A stretch of 64,000 bases of DNA, from positions 1 to 64,000 of the forward strand of contig WFMF01000664.1 in assembly GCA_011033025.1 (NCBI GenBank), written 5' to 3'. The position numbers and the translations under genes were made by a program. This document shows, piece after piece, positions 1 to 11,500 of this stretch. The first letter of the stretch is position 1. The number at the start of each line of letters is the position of its first letter. Under the pieces are notes generated by a model. It ran no database searches and was not told where the DNA came from. It saw only the letters and a program-made list of their open reading frames with translations. The stretch comes from Beroe forskalii (lineage: Eukaryota; Ctenophora; Nuda; Beroida; Beroidae).

Positions 1-1125
1 ATTTTTAAAATAGATTTTGGAAATTCCCTTTTTTAAAAAAATTTAACACTGTCTGGAGGGGTTTGAAAATATATTAAAAATTTTTAAAGTAAAACACTTC
101 GATAGAACTTGGAAATATACCTATTAAATTATTATGCACTGACTCGGATGGAATTTGGAAATATACCTTTTAAGTATTAAGCACTGTCTCGGATGAAATT
201 TGGAAATATATACCTTTTTAAGTATTAAGCACTGTCTCGATAGAATTTGAAAAATACCTTTTTAAGTATTAAGCACTGTCTCGGATGAAATTTGAAATAT
301 ACTAAAATTAAGCACTGTCTCGGATGGAATTTGAAATGTACCTATTAAATTAGTTAAGCACTGACTCCGATGGAATTTGGAAATATACCTTTTTAAGTAT
401 TAATAAGCACTGACTCGGATGGAATTTGAAAATATACCTTTTTAAGTATTAAGCACTGTCTCGGATGAAATTTGGAAATATACCTTTTTAAGTATTAAGC
501 ACTGTCTCGGATGGAATTTGAAAATATACCTTTTTAAGTATTAAGCACTGTCTCGGATGAAATTTGGAAATATACTAAATTAAGCACTGTCTCGGATGGA
601 ATTTGGAAATGTACCTATTAAATTATTAAGCACTGACTCGGATGGAATTTGGAAATATACCTTGGTAAGTATTAATAAGCACTGACTCGGATGGAATTTG
701 AAAATATACCTTTAAGTATTAGCACTGTCTCGGATAGAATTTGAAAATATACCTTCTAAGTATTAAGCACAGTCTCGGATGAAATTTGGAAATATACCTA
801 TTAAGCACTGTTTCGGATGGAACTTGGAAATATACCTATTAAGCACTGACTCAGATGGAATTTGGAAATATTGCTATTAATTTCTTAAATTATCAAGCAC
901 TGTTTCGGGTAGAATTTGAAAATATACCTTCTAAGTATTAAGCACAGTCTCAGATGAAATTTGGAAATATACCTATTAAGCACTGTTTCGGATGGAACTT
1001 GGAAATATACCTAATAAAGTAAAAATATACCTTTTTGAGCACTGTGTTCATGAAATATACCTGAAATTTACCCGAAATATACCTGAAAATCGAAAAATAT
1101 ACCCATTAAGCACTATCTCGGATGG
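1..1125. repeat. Tandem satellite, about 46-bp unit
   Basis: About two dozen diverged copies of one unit run head to tail. The core reads TAAGCACTGTCTCGGATGGA, then AATTTGGAAATATACC, then a variable TTTTTAAGTAT spacer. Units range from about 36 to 47 bp because the T-rich spacer is sometimes missing. The first copies (to about 110) are the most degenerate. The array probably continues left of the window. No open frame of interest crosses it. Confidence 0.93.
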
Positions 1126-1144
1126 CCTTTTCAGGGTGGCGTCC

Positions 1145-1173
<29 letters not shown>
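1145..1173 (+). repeat. Homopolymer A run (29 A)
   Basis: Twenty-nine uninterrupted A residues follow directly on the last satellite-like unit. It could be a retroposon tail or a simple slippage tract. No target duplication was visible to decide between them. Confidence 0.9.
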
Positions 1174-1175
<2 letters not shown>

Positions 1176-2481
1176 TCGACACTTTTCAAAAAGATACATA
1201 GGCATATATGCCCTGTTTTTCACTGCATTTGCCCTGCTTTTTGGGCCATTTCTATGCCCTGTCAAGGAATTTTTAAAGTTTGGCAGCTATGTTGGCATCT
1301 ATGTTTTAGGCTTACCATGCTTCTTGATATTACACATGGTCACGCTTGAATGGCTAGAATATTTCCCTCACAGATATTTATTCCACAATGTCTAAGCATG
1401 TTAGAAATGTGTTAATTTATTTTATTTATTTTTATATTCATTATTCTCTTATTCAATTTTGACAAAACTTCAACTTCATCTGTCATAAAGTTTTAACTTT
1501 AGCAGCAATCAAATATGATATATTCCTGATGAGCAACTTGAAGTTTTGATAAAATTGAATTCCAGAACTAAGTCATTTCACTTTGTTGAGCCAAGATGAG
1601 TACACTAAAAGTCATTCATTCTGTCATGTGCCAGCTCATAATAAATATTTATCTGAGAAAGTGATAGTTGATAGGTAGTCACTGGCACCTTTTCACTATT
1701 TTTTAAATTATATTATATTCATACATTCAGATCGTGTGACATTTTTATCAGATCCATCTTCAAAATTCTTAGTTGACTTATTTAAGCTTTTTGTCAATAA
1801 ATATATCTGTTTCAATCTGCTTTCAATATTTCTGGTCTGTTAGTGAGTGAACATATAGGTGGATGCTTAATGAATACTTAGTAAAGGGCAAATGCAACTA
1901 TAGTTTTTTTCGTTAATATGCTGGAATATTAATAGGTTCATTTGAAGATACAACTATGAAGATAAAACTAAATAGGATTGTAGTTGCAACTTTGTATGAT
2001 AATTTCCATATTTGCCCTTTGGACAAAGGGACGGTTAAATAATGGCCAATAGGGTAATGGTAAGGTAATGAACTGTTCCAAAAATAAGATATTGCTACTT
2101 GGGTCTGTAAAACCAGCTGCCAATGTGCAATCAAAAGTTTGTGAACCTCAATTAATTCTTTTATAGTAGCTCCTTACTCATTTTACCTACTAAATTTTTG
2201 CAACCTAGATTTGATAGATGATGTCTTCTTTAATTAATAGTAATTCATGAATGCATACTCTACCTTATTTAAAATATAATAGCAGATGCTTATAGTTATT
2301 CTATTTGATTGGTCAGATCACATGGTGCTTAATATTATTCTATTCATTAACTCTGGAATCAGCTAATTATTTTGGAATTAGCTTACTATTTCTATGTTCT
2401 CATATAAGTATTATATATAGAACTTATATCATAAACGATAATATACGTTCTAATTGCTCCTGTAACTTTGTTATATTGCAG
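1174..2481. other. AT-rich stretch without recognised gene
   Basis: No convincing coding exon, RNA gene or repeat was seen. It ends at the splice acceptor TATATTGCAG before the exon at 2482. It probably represents upstream or intronic sequence of the plus-strand gene. Confidence 0.5.
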
Positions 2482-2537
2482 GTCCTGTACATTGGTGGGA
2501 TCAATTCAATCTGTTGCCTGCTGCTATGCAGCATATT
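2482..2537 (+). CDS. Short internal exon upstream of the GPALP-rich exon
   Basis: The acceptor TATATTGCAG is followed by two bases and then exactly 18 open codons, PVHWWDQFNLLPAAMQHI, ending at a GTATGA donor. This phase-0 end matches the start of the exon at 2699 (GAC AAA GCC). The join would read ...MQHI-DKAKMNL. The exon needs one base from an upstream exon that I could not locate. The overlapping longer frame (starting at 2468) reads through the splice sites and encodes a cysteine-rich, unlikely peptide, so I treat it as intron read-through. The family is not recognised. Confidence 0.55.
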
Positions 2538-2698
2538 GTATGAATCTAGAGCAGAACGTGGTTTTCAGATCCATCTTGGAGACCTATGAGATTTCTAAAA
2601 GTTCCTGCCCCATGAAGTGGATTTGTGTCTACTATCTTGCTGTTCGATGTATTTTCCAAAGGCTTATTTATTGGATATACAAGAAAAACATTTTTCAG

Positions 2699-4483
2699 GA
2701 CAAAGCCAAAATGAACTTGTGTTCACGAAAATCTGAATCAATAATTAATGATATTGTCAAATCAACTCAATCATGTTATCAAGTTATGGCATTGACAGGG
2801 CATTATGGTCCAAAACTTCCTGACAACAATTCAGACTCATCAAACAACAATAACTCAAATGATGCCAGCAACAAATTTGGACCAGCATTGCCAAGCTCAG
2901 AAAAGTTTGGACCTTCACTACCATCTTCCAGTGCTCCTTCATTCTTTGGTCCTGCACTTCCAAAAGTTGATACCAACCCTACTGCATATGGTCCTTCCTT
3001 GCCCATGCCAGTCACATCAAGCTCCTCTACAAAAACACATAATCAACAACCTGCCCCAGATTTATCAGTTCCTATACAAAGATATCCATCATTTGGGCCT
3101 GCCTTACCTCCTACTTTGTCATTTTCATCGTTTCCATCTGAGAAAACAGAAGGTCCTGAGGAAAAGAAATTTGGACCAGCTTTACCAAAATATACTGAAA
3201 AAGTACAAGAAAATGATAATCCAACAGATTTAGAAATTCATGATTCTATATTGCCACCAGTACCAGAAAACTGTCACACAAGTATTGAACGACTACTTTG
3301 TTTATATGATACAGATCCAGAAGTCATTCCAGGATCAGAAACCAGTCTTCAACAGGTATTTGGTGGTAATGCACGGGGGTATGATCCAAATGAAGAGGAA
3401 AAGCAGCCAAAAATAATATCAAAAAGTCTGCCTATCTCACCAAAGAAGGAAGACTTCAATGTTGAAAAGTCTTCTGAACAACGTTCCTTGCAGGAAACTG
3501 GGGTCAAATCATTCTTAGGTAACTTTGAACCCCCCAGGTTTAGTAATTTTCCTACAGAGAAAGTTGAAGCAGTCATAAAAGGTAAAGTGGAAGGATCTTA
3601 TCATCATCATAATGCAAAGGAAGGTTCATCTAGAAGCCATGAAACTAAAAGATCACATTCTGATTCTGGTAGGACAAGAAGTGGTGAGTCAAGCAGGAGA
3701 AGTGATCGAGATTCTCATAAGAGACGAGATCATGACAAAAGATCTGAAAATTCACATTCCTCTTCAAATCCCCTCCCTATAATTGGTTCAGAAATGTCAG
3801 GTATAACATCAACTATGACACCCATGCTACACATGTCAGATAAAGACCCATCAGTACCACCTTCATCTACTGGACCACCATTGCCACCAAATATTCCTTA
3901 TGGACCTGCTATACCACCCAATAACAATCAAGCTCCTTTCAATGCTCCTATCATACCAGGAACAAACCAATTCCCTCCTGGACCAGCAGGCCCATTCAAT
4001 ATGCAACCTAACTCATTTGGCCCTCCAATGCCCCCAAATTCTCAGGCAAATAGACTTGGTGGACCTCAAATTATGCACAATAACTTTGGTCCACCAATGC
4101 CTCCTGGGCCTCCTATACCCCCTGGGCCACATAATAATAACTTTCCAGCTCAAGGTTTTCCACCAGGGCCTAGTGGCCCAATCCCTATGAACAATATGCA
4201 GCCTCCACACATGTCCAGTCAACATGGACCTATCCAAATGCCCAATGTCCCACCTCATGGACCAATGGGGCAAATGATGGGACCACCACCAGGACCTGGA
4301 CAAATGATGAATAATGTTCATGGCATTCTTCCTCATGGAGGCATGCCTATGAATATGGGTCCTCCCAATGGACCTCAACCAATGAACAGCAGAGGACCTG
4401 CTCCTATGAGATTTGATGGAAATTTTCCCAACCAAGATTTCCGAAATTCAATGATGCCCAGACAATGTCATCCTAATTTTTAA
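2699..4483 (+). CDS. GPALP-repeat, Ser/Arg- and Gly-Pro-Met-rich protein exon
   Basis: The exon starts after the acceptor CATTTTTCAG in phase 0 and runs to TAA at 4483, about 594 codons. The first ~40 residues look helical. Next come repeated YGPKLP/FGPALP/FGPSLP units (about 8 in the first 170 residues). A block TSIERLLCLYDTDPEVIPG...LQQVFGG follows around residues 185-220. Then comes an Arg/Ser/Asp/Lys-rich stretch (RRSDRDSHKRRDHDKR), and the C-terminal third is low-complexity GPPMPP/GPPGP with Met and Asn. Such composition is typical of nuclear RNA-processing scaffolds, but I recognise no catalytic or RNA-binding fold. The GPALP motif also occurs in GPALPP1-type proteins; no further similarity to them is visible. 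Internal donors such as GTGAGT near 3685 and GTAAAG near 3582 leave phase 1, so an alternative isoform could skip this 3' end and join the exons at 7369 and 8569. Confidence 0.75.
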   Translation, partial: DKAKMNLCSRKSESIINDIVKSTQSCYQVMALTGHYGPKLPDNNSDSSNNNNSNDASNKFGPALPSSEKFGPSLPSSSAPSFFGPALPKVDTNPTAYGPSLPMPVTSSSSTKTHNQQPAPDLSVPIQRYPSFGPALPPTLSFSSFPSEKTEGPEEKKFGPALPKYTEKVQENDNPTDLEIHDSILPPVPENCHTSIERLLCLYDTDPEVIPGSETSLQQVFGGNARGYDPNEEEKQPKIISKSLPISPKKEDFNVEKSSEQRSLQETGVKSFLGNFEPPRFSNFPTEKVEAVIKGKVEGSYHHHNAKEGSSRSHETKRSHSDSGRTRSGESSRRSDRDSHKRRDHDKRSENSHSSSNPLPIIGSEMSGITSTMTPMLHMSDKDPSVPPSSTGPPLPPNIPYGPAIPPNNNQAPFNAPIIPGTNQFPPGPAGPFNMQPNSFGPPMPPNSQANRLGGPQIMHNNFGPPMPPGPPIPPGPHNNNFPAQGFPPGPSGPIPMNNMQPPHMSSQHGPIQMPNVPPHGPMGQMMGPPPGPGQMMNNVHGILPHGGMPMNMGPPNGPQPMNSRGPAPMRFDGNFPNQDFRNSMMPRQCHPNF

Positions 4484-5210
4484 ATGTGTTATAATATTTT
4501 GATGAACCAGAAAAATTTTGATAATTCCTGATTTAAATATTATATAGTCTATACTGATTATACATTATCATGTAAGATGTACTATACTGGACCTAATTGA
4601 CAAACTCTTTTCTCATGTCATATTTGCCTCAGAAAGATTAGATAAGTATATAATATATACCTAGATATTTGAAAATCACGAAATTGATCAGTTGAAGTCA
4701 TAATTTTGCTTTCTTGCTAGATATTCTATGAGGCTTCCTATAAATGGGAATAAGTATGGGAAATATTTCATATCTATATTTTTCTTATAATGCAATATTA
4801 ATTTTGGATTTAATCATATTTTGCAGCTATCAATAATATATTGAAGATGTCTAAGTGGAAGTGTCTAACTGTCTAAGAAGTATATCAAACTGCTATGTAT
4901 TACATATAAAGATATAAGTACAATTACATTTTGTTTAAATTGTAGTTTTCCTGGTAATCTTGTCTTCATATTGGCTCAAACGCCATCTTTAAAATTGGGG
5001 TGTGGGGATTTGGGAGTTATTATCATTTATCATTGCATTACATTACCTACATGGCAAGAATACCACCTAAGGGACTTGTTATCCAGGACTCAGAAGTTCC
5101 AGTCTGTTTTAAACCAAGTTGGTCAGCCATGTTTCTTTGTTATGTAAAATTGAGTGCAGTTTACACTGACCCCTGAAATCTATACTGGGTGATGTCATTG
5201 CAATTCATGC

Positions 5211-5216
5211 AATAAA
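5211..5216 (+). terminator. Possible polyadenylation signal for the 2699-4483 exon
   Basis: AATAAA lies about 730 bp past the stop codon and just before a mobile element. It is the first canonical hexamer I noticed downstream. Its use is inferred. Confidence 0.35.
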
Positions 5217-5256
5217 GATCCAAATCCATCAACTTTAGTTCAGATACACATATAGC

Positions 5257-6259
5257 TTAAAGGTGCACTTTGGCTAAAATTAGAGATTGATACTTTATAA
5301 TAAATTGTTGCACTATCTTGCAGCATGGGACATATTAATTAGCAGTCAAAGCTTCTGCATCCTTACTGAAAAGCCAGCATAACACAGTGATCTCGTAATG
5401 TGAACACAGGCGAGTGTAACCAGACTCCACCATGTGGCAGAACCATGCTGATCTGCCAGGCTCAGCATGGCTAAAAGTTGACCTTCTCCAGGTGATTGTG
5501 GCCAAAAATGAACAATGATCATAATAAATACATCATCATAATGAAGACATAATCTGATAGCTGCAAAACTCTTTCCTGTGATGGACTATGAAATTCTAAC
5601 ATTTAGTGGCAAATCTCTGGTCAGGTTGAGCAAGGCAGTCATGGACATATAACCTTGGCTTTTGATTCTGTGGCATGTATTTCATACCCAGCACACATTA
5701 ATGTGTAATCACCATGAACAAATCAATGAACAAACCACACTTCATTGATGCCATGCTGTGAGAATATAAAACATTGGTTATTTTTTGTAAAAGTGTGTTG
5801 CCAATGGAAGACGTGATTTGGTACTCCTGAAATTTGAAATGCTGACTGTTTGCTGTAACGGGGGGGGACTCCAGTTAATATGAGTAGTATGCTGGCTTGC
5901 TTTGAAGCACATTTTTTGGATGTTTTAGGACCACTTATTTAGATATCCTGAAACATGCAAAAACATGTTTCAGGATAACTAAATAAGTGGTCCTAAAACA
6001 TGCAAAAAACATGTGCTTCAAAGCAAGCCAGCATACTACTCATATTAGCTGGAGTCTGGTTACACTCGTCTGTGTTTACATTATGAGATCACTGTATTAT
6101 GCTGGGTTAACAGTAAGCATGTGGAAACTGATCACCAATTAACTAATTAAGGCAGAATTTGCCCCCTGCAGCAGGATAAACGATAGTGCTACATGTTATT
6201 ATATAGTATCAAGCTCTAATTTTTGCAAAAGTTGATCAAAACCATCAGTGCACCTTTAA
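5257..6259. mobile_element. TTAA-flanked inverted-repeat element (MITE-like)
   Basis: The element is bounded on both sides by TTAA and has matching ends AGGTGCACT and AGTGCACCT. The arms pair over most of their length. Left arm 5261-5429 continued by 5874-5958 matches right arm 6255-5965 on the opposite strand, centred near 5960. Examples are CAGCATAACACAGTGATCTC against its complement near 6100 and a long near-perfect hairpin at 5885-6045. A TTAA target is the hallmark of piggyBac-type insertion, so a non-autonomous element of that mechanism is likely. The ends do not start with CCC as classical piggyBac does. It carries no transposase frame. Confidence 0.8.
5430..5866. mobile_element. 437-bp insertion nested in the left arm, 7-bp target duplication
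   Basis: The left arm of the surrounding element is interrupted exactly here. GACTCCA occurs at 5423-5429 and again at 5867-5873. Deleting one copy plus the insert restores the sequence predicted by the right arm (complement near 6050). The insert ends in a run of seven G and has no obvious terminal inverted repeat or coding capacity. The TSD length of 7 does not identify the family. Confidence 0.75.
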
Positions 6260-7368
6260 AGCTTTAACAAAGAAAGATATATTTATTGCTTGTTGTGATA
6301 TGTTTCCATGACTCTAAAACATCATTTGAATGATTTTAAAACTCCAGATATAGGGTCAGTCTCCCATCATTCAAATATGTTAAATCAAATATGTTGAATC
6401 ATTCAAATATGTTACATCATTTGCAAACTCGAAAATTGTATATTGCATAATGTATATACTGTAAACTAGTTTGAGTTTTAAACATACAACACAACACATA
6501 CTAAATTAACTACCTGAGGTAATAGGGCCCTCAAATATGATTGTAGCACTGTTCTAAAAGTACTTTGCTATTATAACAATCAGCTCCTGTGTCTCAAAGA
6601 AGTGTTGTGAAACCTGGCAATTGACAGTGACATAGTATCATGACATAGTTTGAGTGATGTAATTTTGTTCTCCATGATTTCATTTTCTAGGATATCTAGA
6701 TCTTCTTTGCAGTCAAAGAGGTTCATGATGGAATCACTGGATCATGAACTAAAGTCTCATTCAAGAAAACTTTGGTGTTGGTAAATGTTGGCACCCATCC
6801 CATCCACTGACTACTGTGTTAACATGATATCCTACTACAAAATGTCATAACTCATTCCACAATAGAATGAAGTGAGCATCTTGCACTGCTGCTAATTGAA
6901 GATGACTGATATTTTTGTTATTTATTGACTTTGGGGCACATTGTCTAGTTGCCATGCTCTGAAGATGGACGGTATTGGACTGCATCTTCTGATCTCTATG
7001 AGTAAGTACAAAGTTGTATTTTCTATGTTTAACTTCAACAACAATTATCACTTATCACGTCATGATATTCATGGGCTTCTGATATTGTAGCTTTATAAGT
7101 TTATAATCTCACATATCAGTCAATCATTTCAACTTCTTATCCTAAGTATCTCTTTATCATCATATTCATGCCATCATGTTACCTATTGAAGTATATCTGA
7201 TGCTGTTGAATTTAGCTTGTAGTATAGAATTTGGTTAATAAACACTTAATTATTATTTATAATGCATGTCAGAAGTTATACTTGCTTTGACATAAGCTCT
7301 CATGTTTAGTTACTCACTTAACATTGGATACAGTATGTGTAGGTATAATCTTATTGCCCTGATTTCAG
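6260..7368. other. Non-coding stretch between element and next exon
   Basis: Ordinary AT-rich sequence. I see no supported exon, RNA or repeat apart from short ATCATTCAAATATGTT repetitions near 6370-6420. Confidence 0.5.
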
Positions 7369-7432
7369 CGTACATATGCATATGTGTGAACGAACTCACT
7401 GAGTGCCATTCAAGCTTTGAAACTACAAAAAG
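7369..7432 (+). CDS. Candidate small exon upstream of the 5-kb exon
   Basis: The acceptor GATTTCAG is followed by 64 bases: 2 + 20 open codons + AG. The exon ends at a strong AAAAAG/GTACGT donor. Its phase-2 end joins correctly to the exon at 8569 (AG + A TCA TCA), giving ...FETTK-R-SSKNNK. It begins in phase 1, which fits the phase-1 donors inside the 2699-4483 exon, so one long gene across 2.5-13.6 kb is possible. The encoded peptide is not distinctive, and the exon could also be 5' UTR. Confidence 0.45.
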
Positions 7433-8568
7433 GTACGTTTTTTAATTTTGCTAGATATTTATCAAGTATCATGAATATTATTGACTGTATTAACTCATTT
7501 GACTGTATTAACACATAGAAATTAGGCTGCACATGAGGTTTTTTCAATTGGCAGAATGGATGGCAATATCTTACCATTTGAGAAGTACTGTAATATCTGA
7601 TTTGAATACTTTATCCTGTGAATATGATCTCCTTGGTTACTTGCAGATTTGCAGTCTCATTACACACTGCTTCACATTCAGACAAAGATCTTAGTGCGAC
7701 GTTGGTGGCTAGACAATTCTTGATTCATTGACCAGGCAAGTTTTCAAAGTCAAAACATTTCTTTTGTCAGAGGCAACATTGTATTTCTTATTTTTAAGGT
7801 TCGATTGGTAGTGGTACACTGTTACCTCAGTAACACTCAATTAATAACTTAGGTTACCAACAGCTCAACAACCAATAAAATGATAGTCAGTTGAATATAT
7901 ATTTTGGATTAATACATTATATATGTTGGACATGTACTGTATACTATTTTTTCAGGGTTAGGCATCGTGAATTGCTAATTTTGCATTTGACCATGGACTT
8001 TTGGTGATATAATCCTAATGGAGATTGGAGGTTGGAGGACTATCATGGCACAGTGATTTGCTGAATTGGAACTTCTTCCCTTATTTCTGTCATTCTGATA
8101 TTTTTCACAGACTATGTTCTTGAGTTACCTATTAAGTTATTGTTTTCAGAATGCCGACGTTTTATTTATAATGAATCATATCGACTTGAAAATATTTCTC
8201 GAAACAAATCAAATACTCTCAGATATGTTTCATGCCTAAGATTCTACATGTCAATGATATTTTCAAAGGCAGTGGTAAATCAGAATGCCAACAAGCCACC
8301 TGCCAATTTTCTCTCATCTTGTGTGAATTCACATTTTTTCATACAGGAAGTTGGAACATAAACCTATTTACATCATTCATTTTCACAAATGATTATTATT
8401 TTCAGGGTTGATAATGGGGAAAGAACAGAATTCATGATATATCTGCTCCACTTTTTACTAATAAACTTTTTCTTCCGTCAGCTACCTGGAATCTAAAAGG
8501 AAAAATGAAACTTCTTTCATTGATCAAGAAGTAATCACTTTAAAGTTTATAATTTTCTTTTGTTTCAG
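7433..8568. other. Probable intron region before the large exon
   Basis: Several acceptor-like sites occur here (TTTTTTCAG near 7956, TTGCAG near 7646), and there is a possible GC donor at CCAG/GCAAGT near 7735. Extra 5' exons may therefore exist. None gives a clearly coding frame. Confidence 0.4.
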
Positions 8569-11500
8569 ATCATCAAAGAACAATAAAGACAATGCAGCTG
8601 GCTATGATGACTCTCATGATCCAAAGCGGGGCACATTTGATGATGACATAAGACCAGAGGATGCTATAGATGAGAAAATCTTAAAGCAAAAGGTACCTAG
8701 AAAGTCTAAGAAAAAAGCCAAGAAGCTTCCTTCCTATGACACTCGCCAAATATTGTCCTATGGTTTTAGACTTGATGCCCCTCCTAATGGTGAGCAAGCT
8801 GTTGGTTTCATGCTATTGCCTGATGGTACATTGGCTGCTGTTCCTATTGCACCTCACATGTTCTTGTCAAAGCCAAAAGATCCTTCTGCAGTGTCAGATC
8901 AAACAGCAGATCAGAAAGATGCTGTAATTGATGGCCCTAAAACTCCAGAGAATGATGAGCACAAGCCTGGTCCAAAAACCCCAGAAGGTTCTGAACTAGA
9001 AGAAGGAGAAGTAAGTGAATCTGATAATGATGACGCTAAGGAGGAATCAGAAGGGGTTGCTGGTTCCCAAGATATTAAAGTTGGAAATGATGATGGGGTA
9101 GATGGTGTTCCTTTCAATATATTAGAAGATGGCTATAAAACCGATGAAGATAAAGATTCTAGTGATTCAGCATCATCTGTTGCATCAAGCCCTCCCATGC
9201 CATCTCCTGAGGTGTCTGATGAGGAAGACCCACAAATAATTGCCAATAGAAATGTTAGTACTTGGCAAGAAAATTACAATGCTACTGGAAATGAACTTGA
9301 TGGAGAAGAAATGATTGAGAATAAATCTACTGAGTCATCTTCAGAAGAAGGGGAACTATCAGATGTGGATGCAAAACCTGTTAAAACTGGTATGACTGGT
9401 CTGGCTTCATTTATTGACAAATTCTCTGATTCCATTGATGATGAACCTCCTACTTCTCCAATTCCAGCAAAGGAAGATAAATCAGAATATGAGCAATTCT
9501 ATCCACCAGGCTATTTAGAGAAAACGAAGATTAAACATGGCACCAAACCTAATAAATCATCAAAACCAGCATATCTTATGGGCACCAATATTGCTGACAA
9601 TTCAGATGACGTATCCAATGTTACTTATCATCCTATCAGAGAAAATGAAATACCAAAGCCAGGTGCTTCATTTGAAGAAAAATTCCATCTTGCACCTAGG
9701 TCACCTCAGTCAAACTTTCAGCAAGCACCCCAAGAAGTCTTTAGTAATCAACAAAGCAAGTTTCCTCCCTTCAATGGTGATACACATGACATTAGAAGCA
9801 GAAGTCAAGGACCTGTTTCAAATAGTGATGAGGATTATAATGTACGTAACCAGTATTTTAGAGAAGCTTCACAAGAAATTTATTCCCCTGAACCTTGTGG
9901 ATCGCCTCCCTCAAGATACCATTCACCACCACATTATGCTTCCCCTCCTGGAATACATTCCAAACAACTCCAATCCCCTGAGCATCTGAGACAGTATAAA
10001 CCATGTGAGCAGAATTGGATGAACCATATACCTCCTCTAGAAAAAAAGATTCCCTCTCAATCTTCACGAGACTTACAACCTGAGCTCCAAAATCGTGAAC
10101 ACCAACCCCAGCAAGGCAGAACTCAATCTCCCCCTTTACGGGACCGAAAATTATCTTCAGCTCCACTGGATTATTCCCCACCTCAGAATTATCAAATACC
10201 ATCCAATCCAAAATACAGACAGTTTACTCCATCAAATAGCCAGCACATGTCACCACCTCGAAGACATTCACCTCCTCACTATCCTGCTCGACCCTCTCCT
10301 CCTCAGCATCAAAGGATACCACATCTTCTTCGGCAAGGTGCTCCCCCTTACCAATCAAGGCCACCACCACCACGGCCTGATTATTATGGTCACCACCGAC
10401 CTTATCAGCAAAGACATCCACCTCCAAGGCAGCAACCTCTGTCACGACCCCAAACAGTTGATCTGAGTAAGTACAGTGCCAGACCACTTTACATAAACAA
10501 GGAAGAAGAAAAGAATAAAAATGAAATGAATTTTGAAGATCACCAAAACAAGAACCATTTTTTAGGGGTAAGCCCCCGCTTCATTCCACTCCAGGGAGGT
10601 GGCAGCGGGGGTATCAATGAACAAACTGTTTGTTTGCTGTTCATTACACAGTTCACACTGAAATGTGCTTTATCTTTGTGCTTCTATTCCTTCATTCTGT
10701 TAAAGTTGAAGCAAAGACAAAAGATTTATGACTTGTTTCCAAAATATGAACAATGTTTTATGTCTAAAGTTGTCAAAGCTTGGACAAAAGTTTATGTTTA
10801 TGCAGTCAGTAGACAAAACAATTCAATACCAGCACTCCCACCACATCAGGGTAGGTTTGCTGGTGCTTATCAGTCTCAAAGACCTCAAAGAGGTGGTCAT
10901 GCTCAGCCAATTCATCAGCCTCCATTTATGGGTCAAAATACAAATTTAGAAAGGCAAACATATTATGCTGAAGAATTTCCACAAGATAGTCAAGATTATC
11001 AAAGTCGTAGAATCAATGAACATAACCAAGGGGGACAGCAAACCTACATTACTGATGAACAGCCATATCAGTTTTCAAGGGGATCAAGTTCAACAATCCA
11101 ATCTCATGAAGCTATGACTCAAAGGAATAATACTGCACAGCATAGTGGTGGTTCAGGAAAATCAAAAGTATATAGAAATGCTCCAGGACATATGGATGTG
11201 GTGGAACAGCATACAAATGATTCAAAGATTTATCACACCACAGAGTCTGAACAGGTATCCCATTCACAGATTTACTATAAAGATGATTCCTCCTCAGACG
11301 AAGAACAATTCTATCCCCCTGTTCAACAGTATGCATCCAATTATGCTAATAGTTCTAATCATCAAACCAGCCTCATTACACATTTCAATTCTGAAGAAGC
11401 AATAAAACGAAGTAGAACAGAATTGTCAAGCAGTTCAAGTGAGGATGAGATGCCTCCTAATCCAGGTTATAAAGGCAGTTCCTCTTCTAGGACCTCTGTC

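Noticed and set aside
992..1349. Overlapping short frames with poly-Lys across the A run
   Set aside because: They only translate the homopolymer and satellite sequence; no coding character.
2305..2589. Open frames starting before the exon at 2482
   Set aside because: They run through a good splice acceptor; the 18-codon frame flanked by acceptor and GTATGA donor fits the next exon and is preferred.
4013..4435. Minus-strand frame of 140 codons (Trp/His-rich)
   Set aside because: Antisense shadow of the Gly-Pro-Met-rich low-complexity exon.
8140..8361. 73-codon plus-strand frame before the 5-kb exon
   Set aside because: No splice or composition support, and its 3' side does not join the exon at 8569 in phase.
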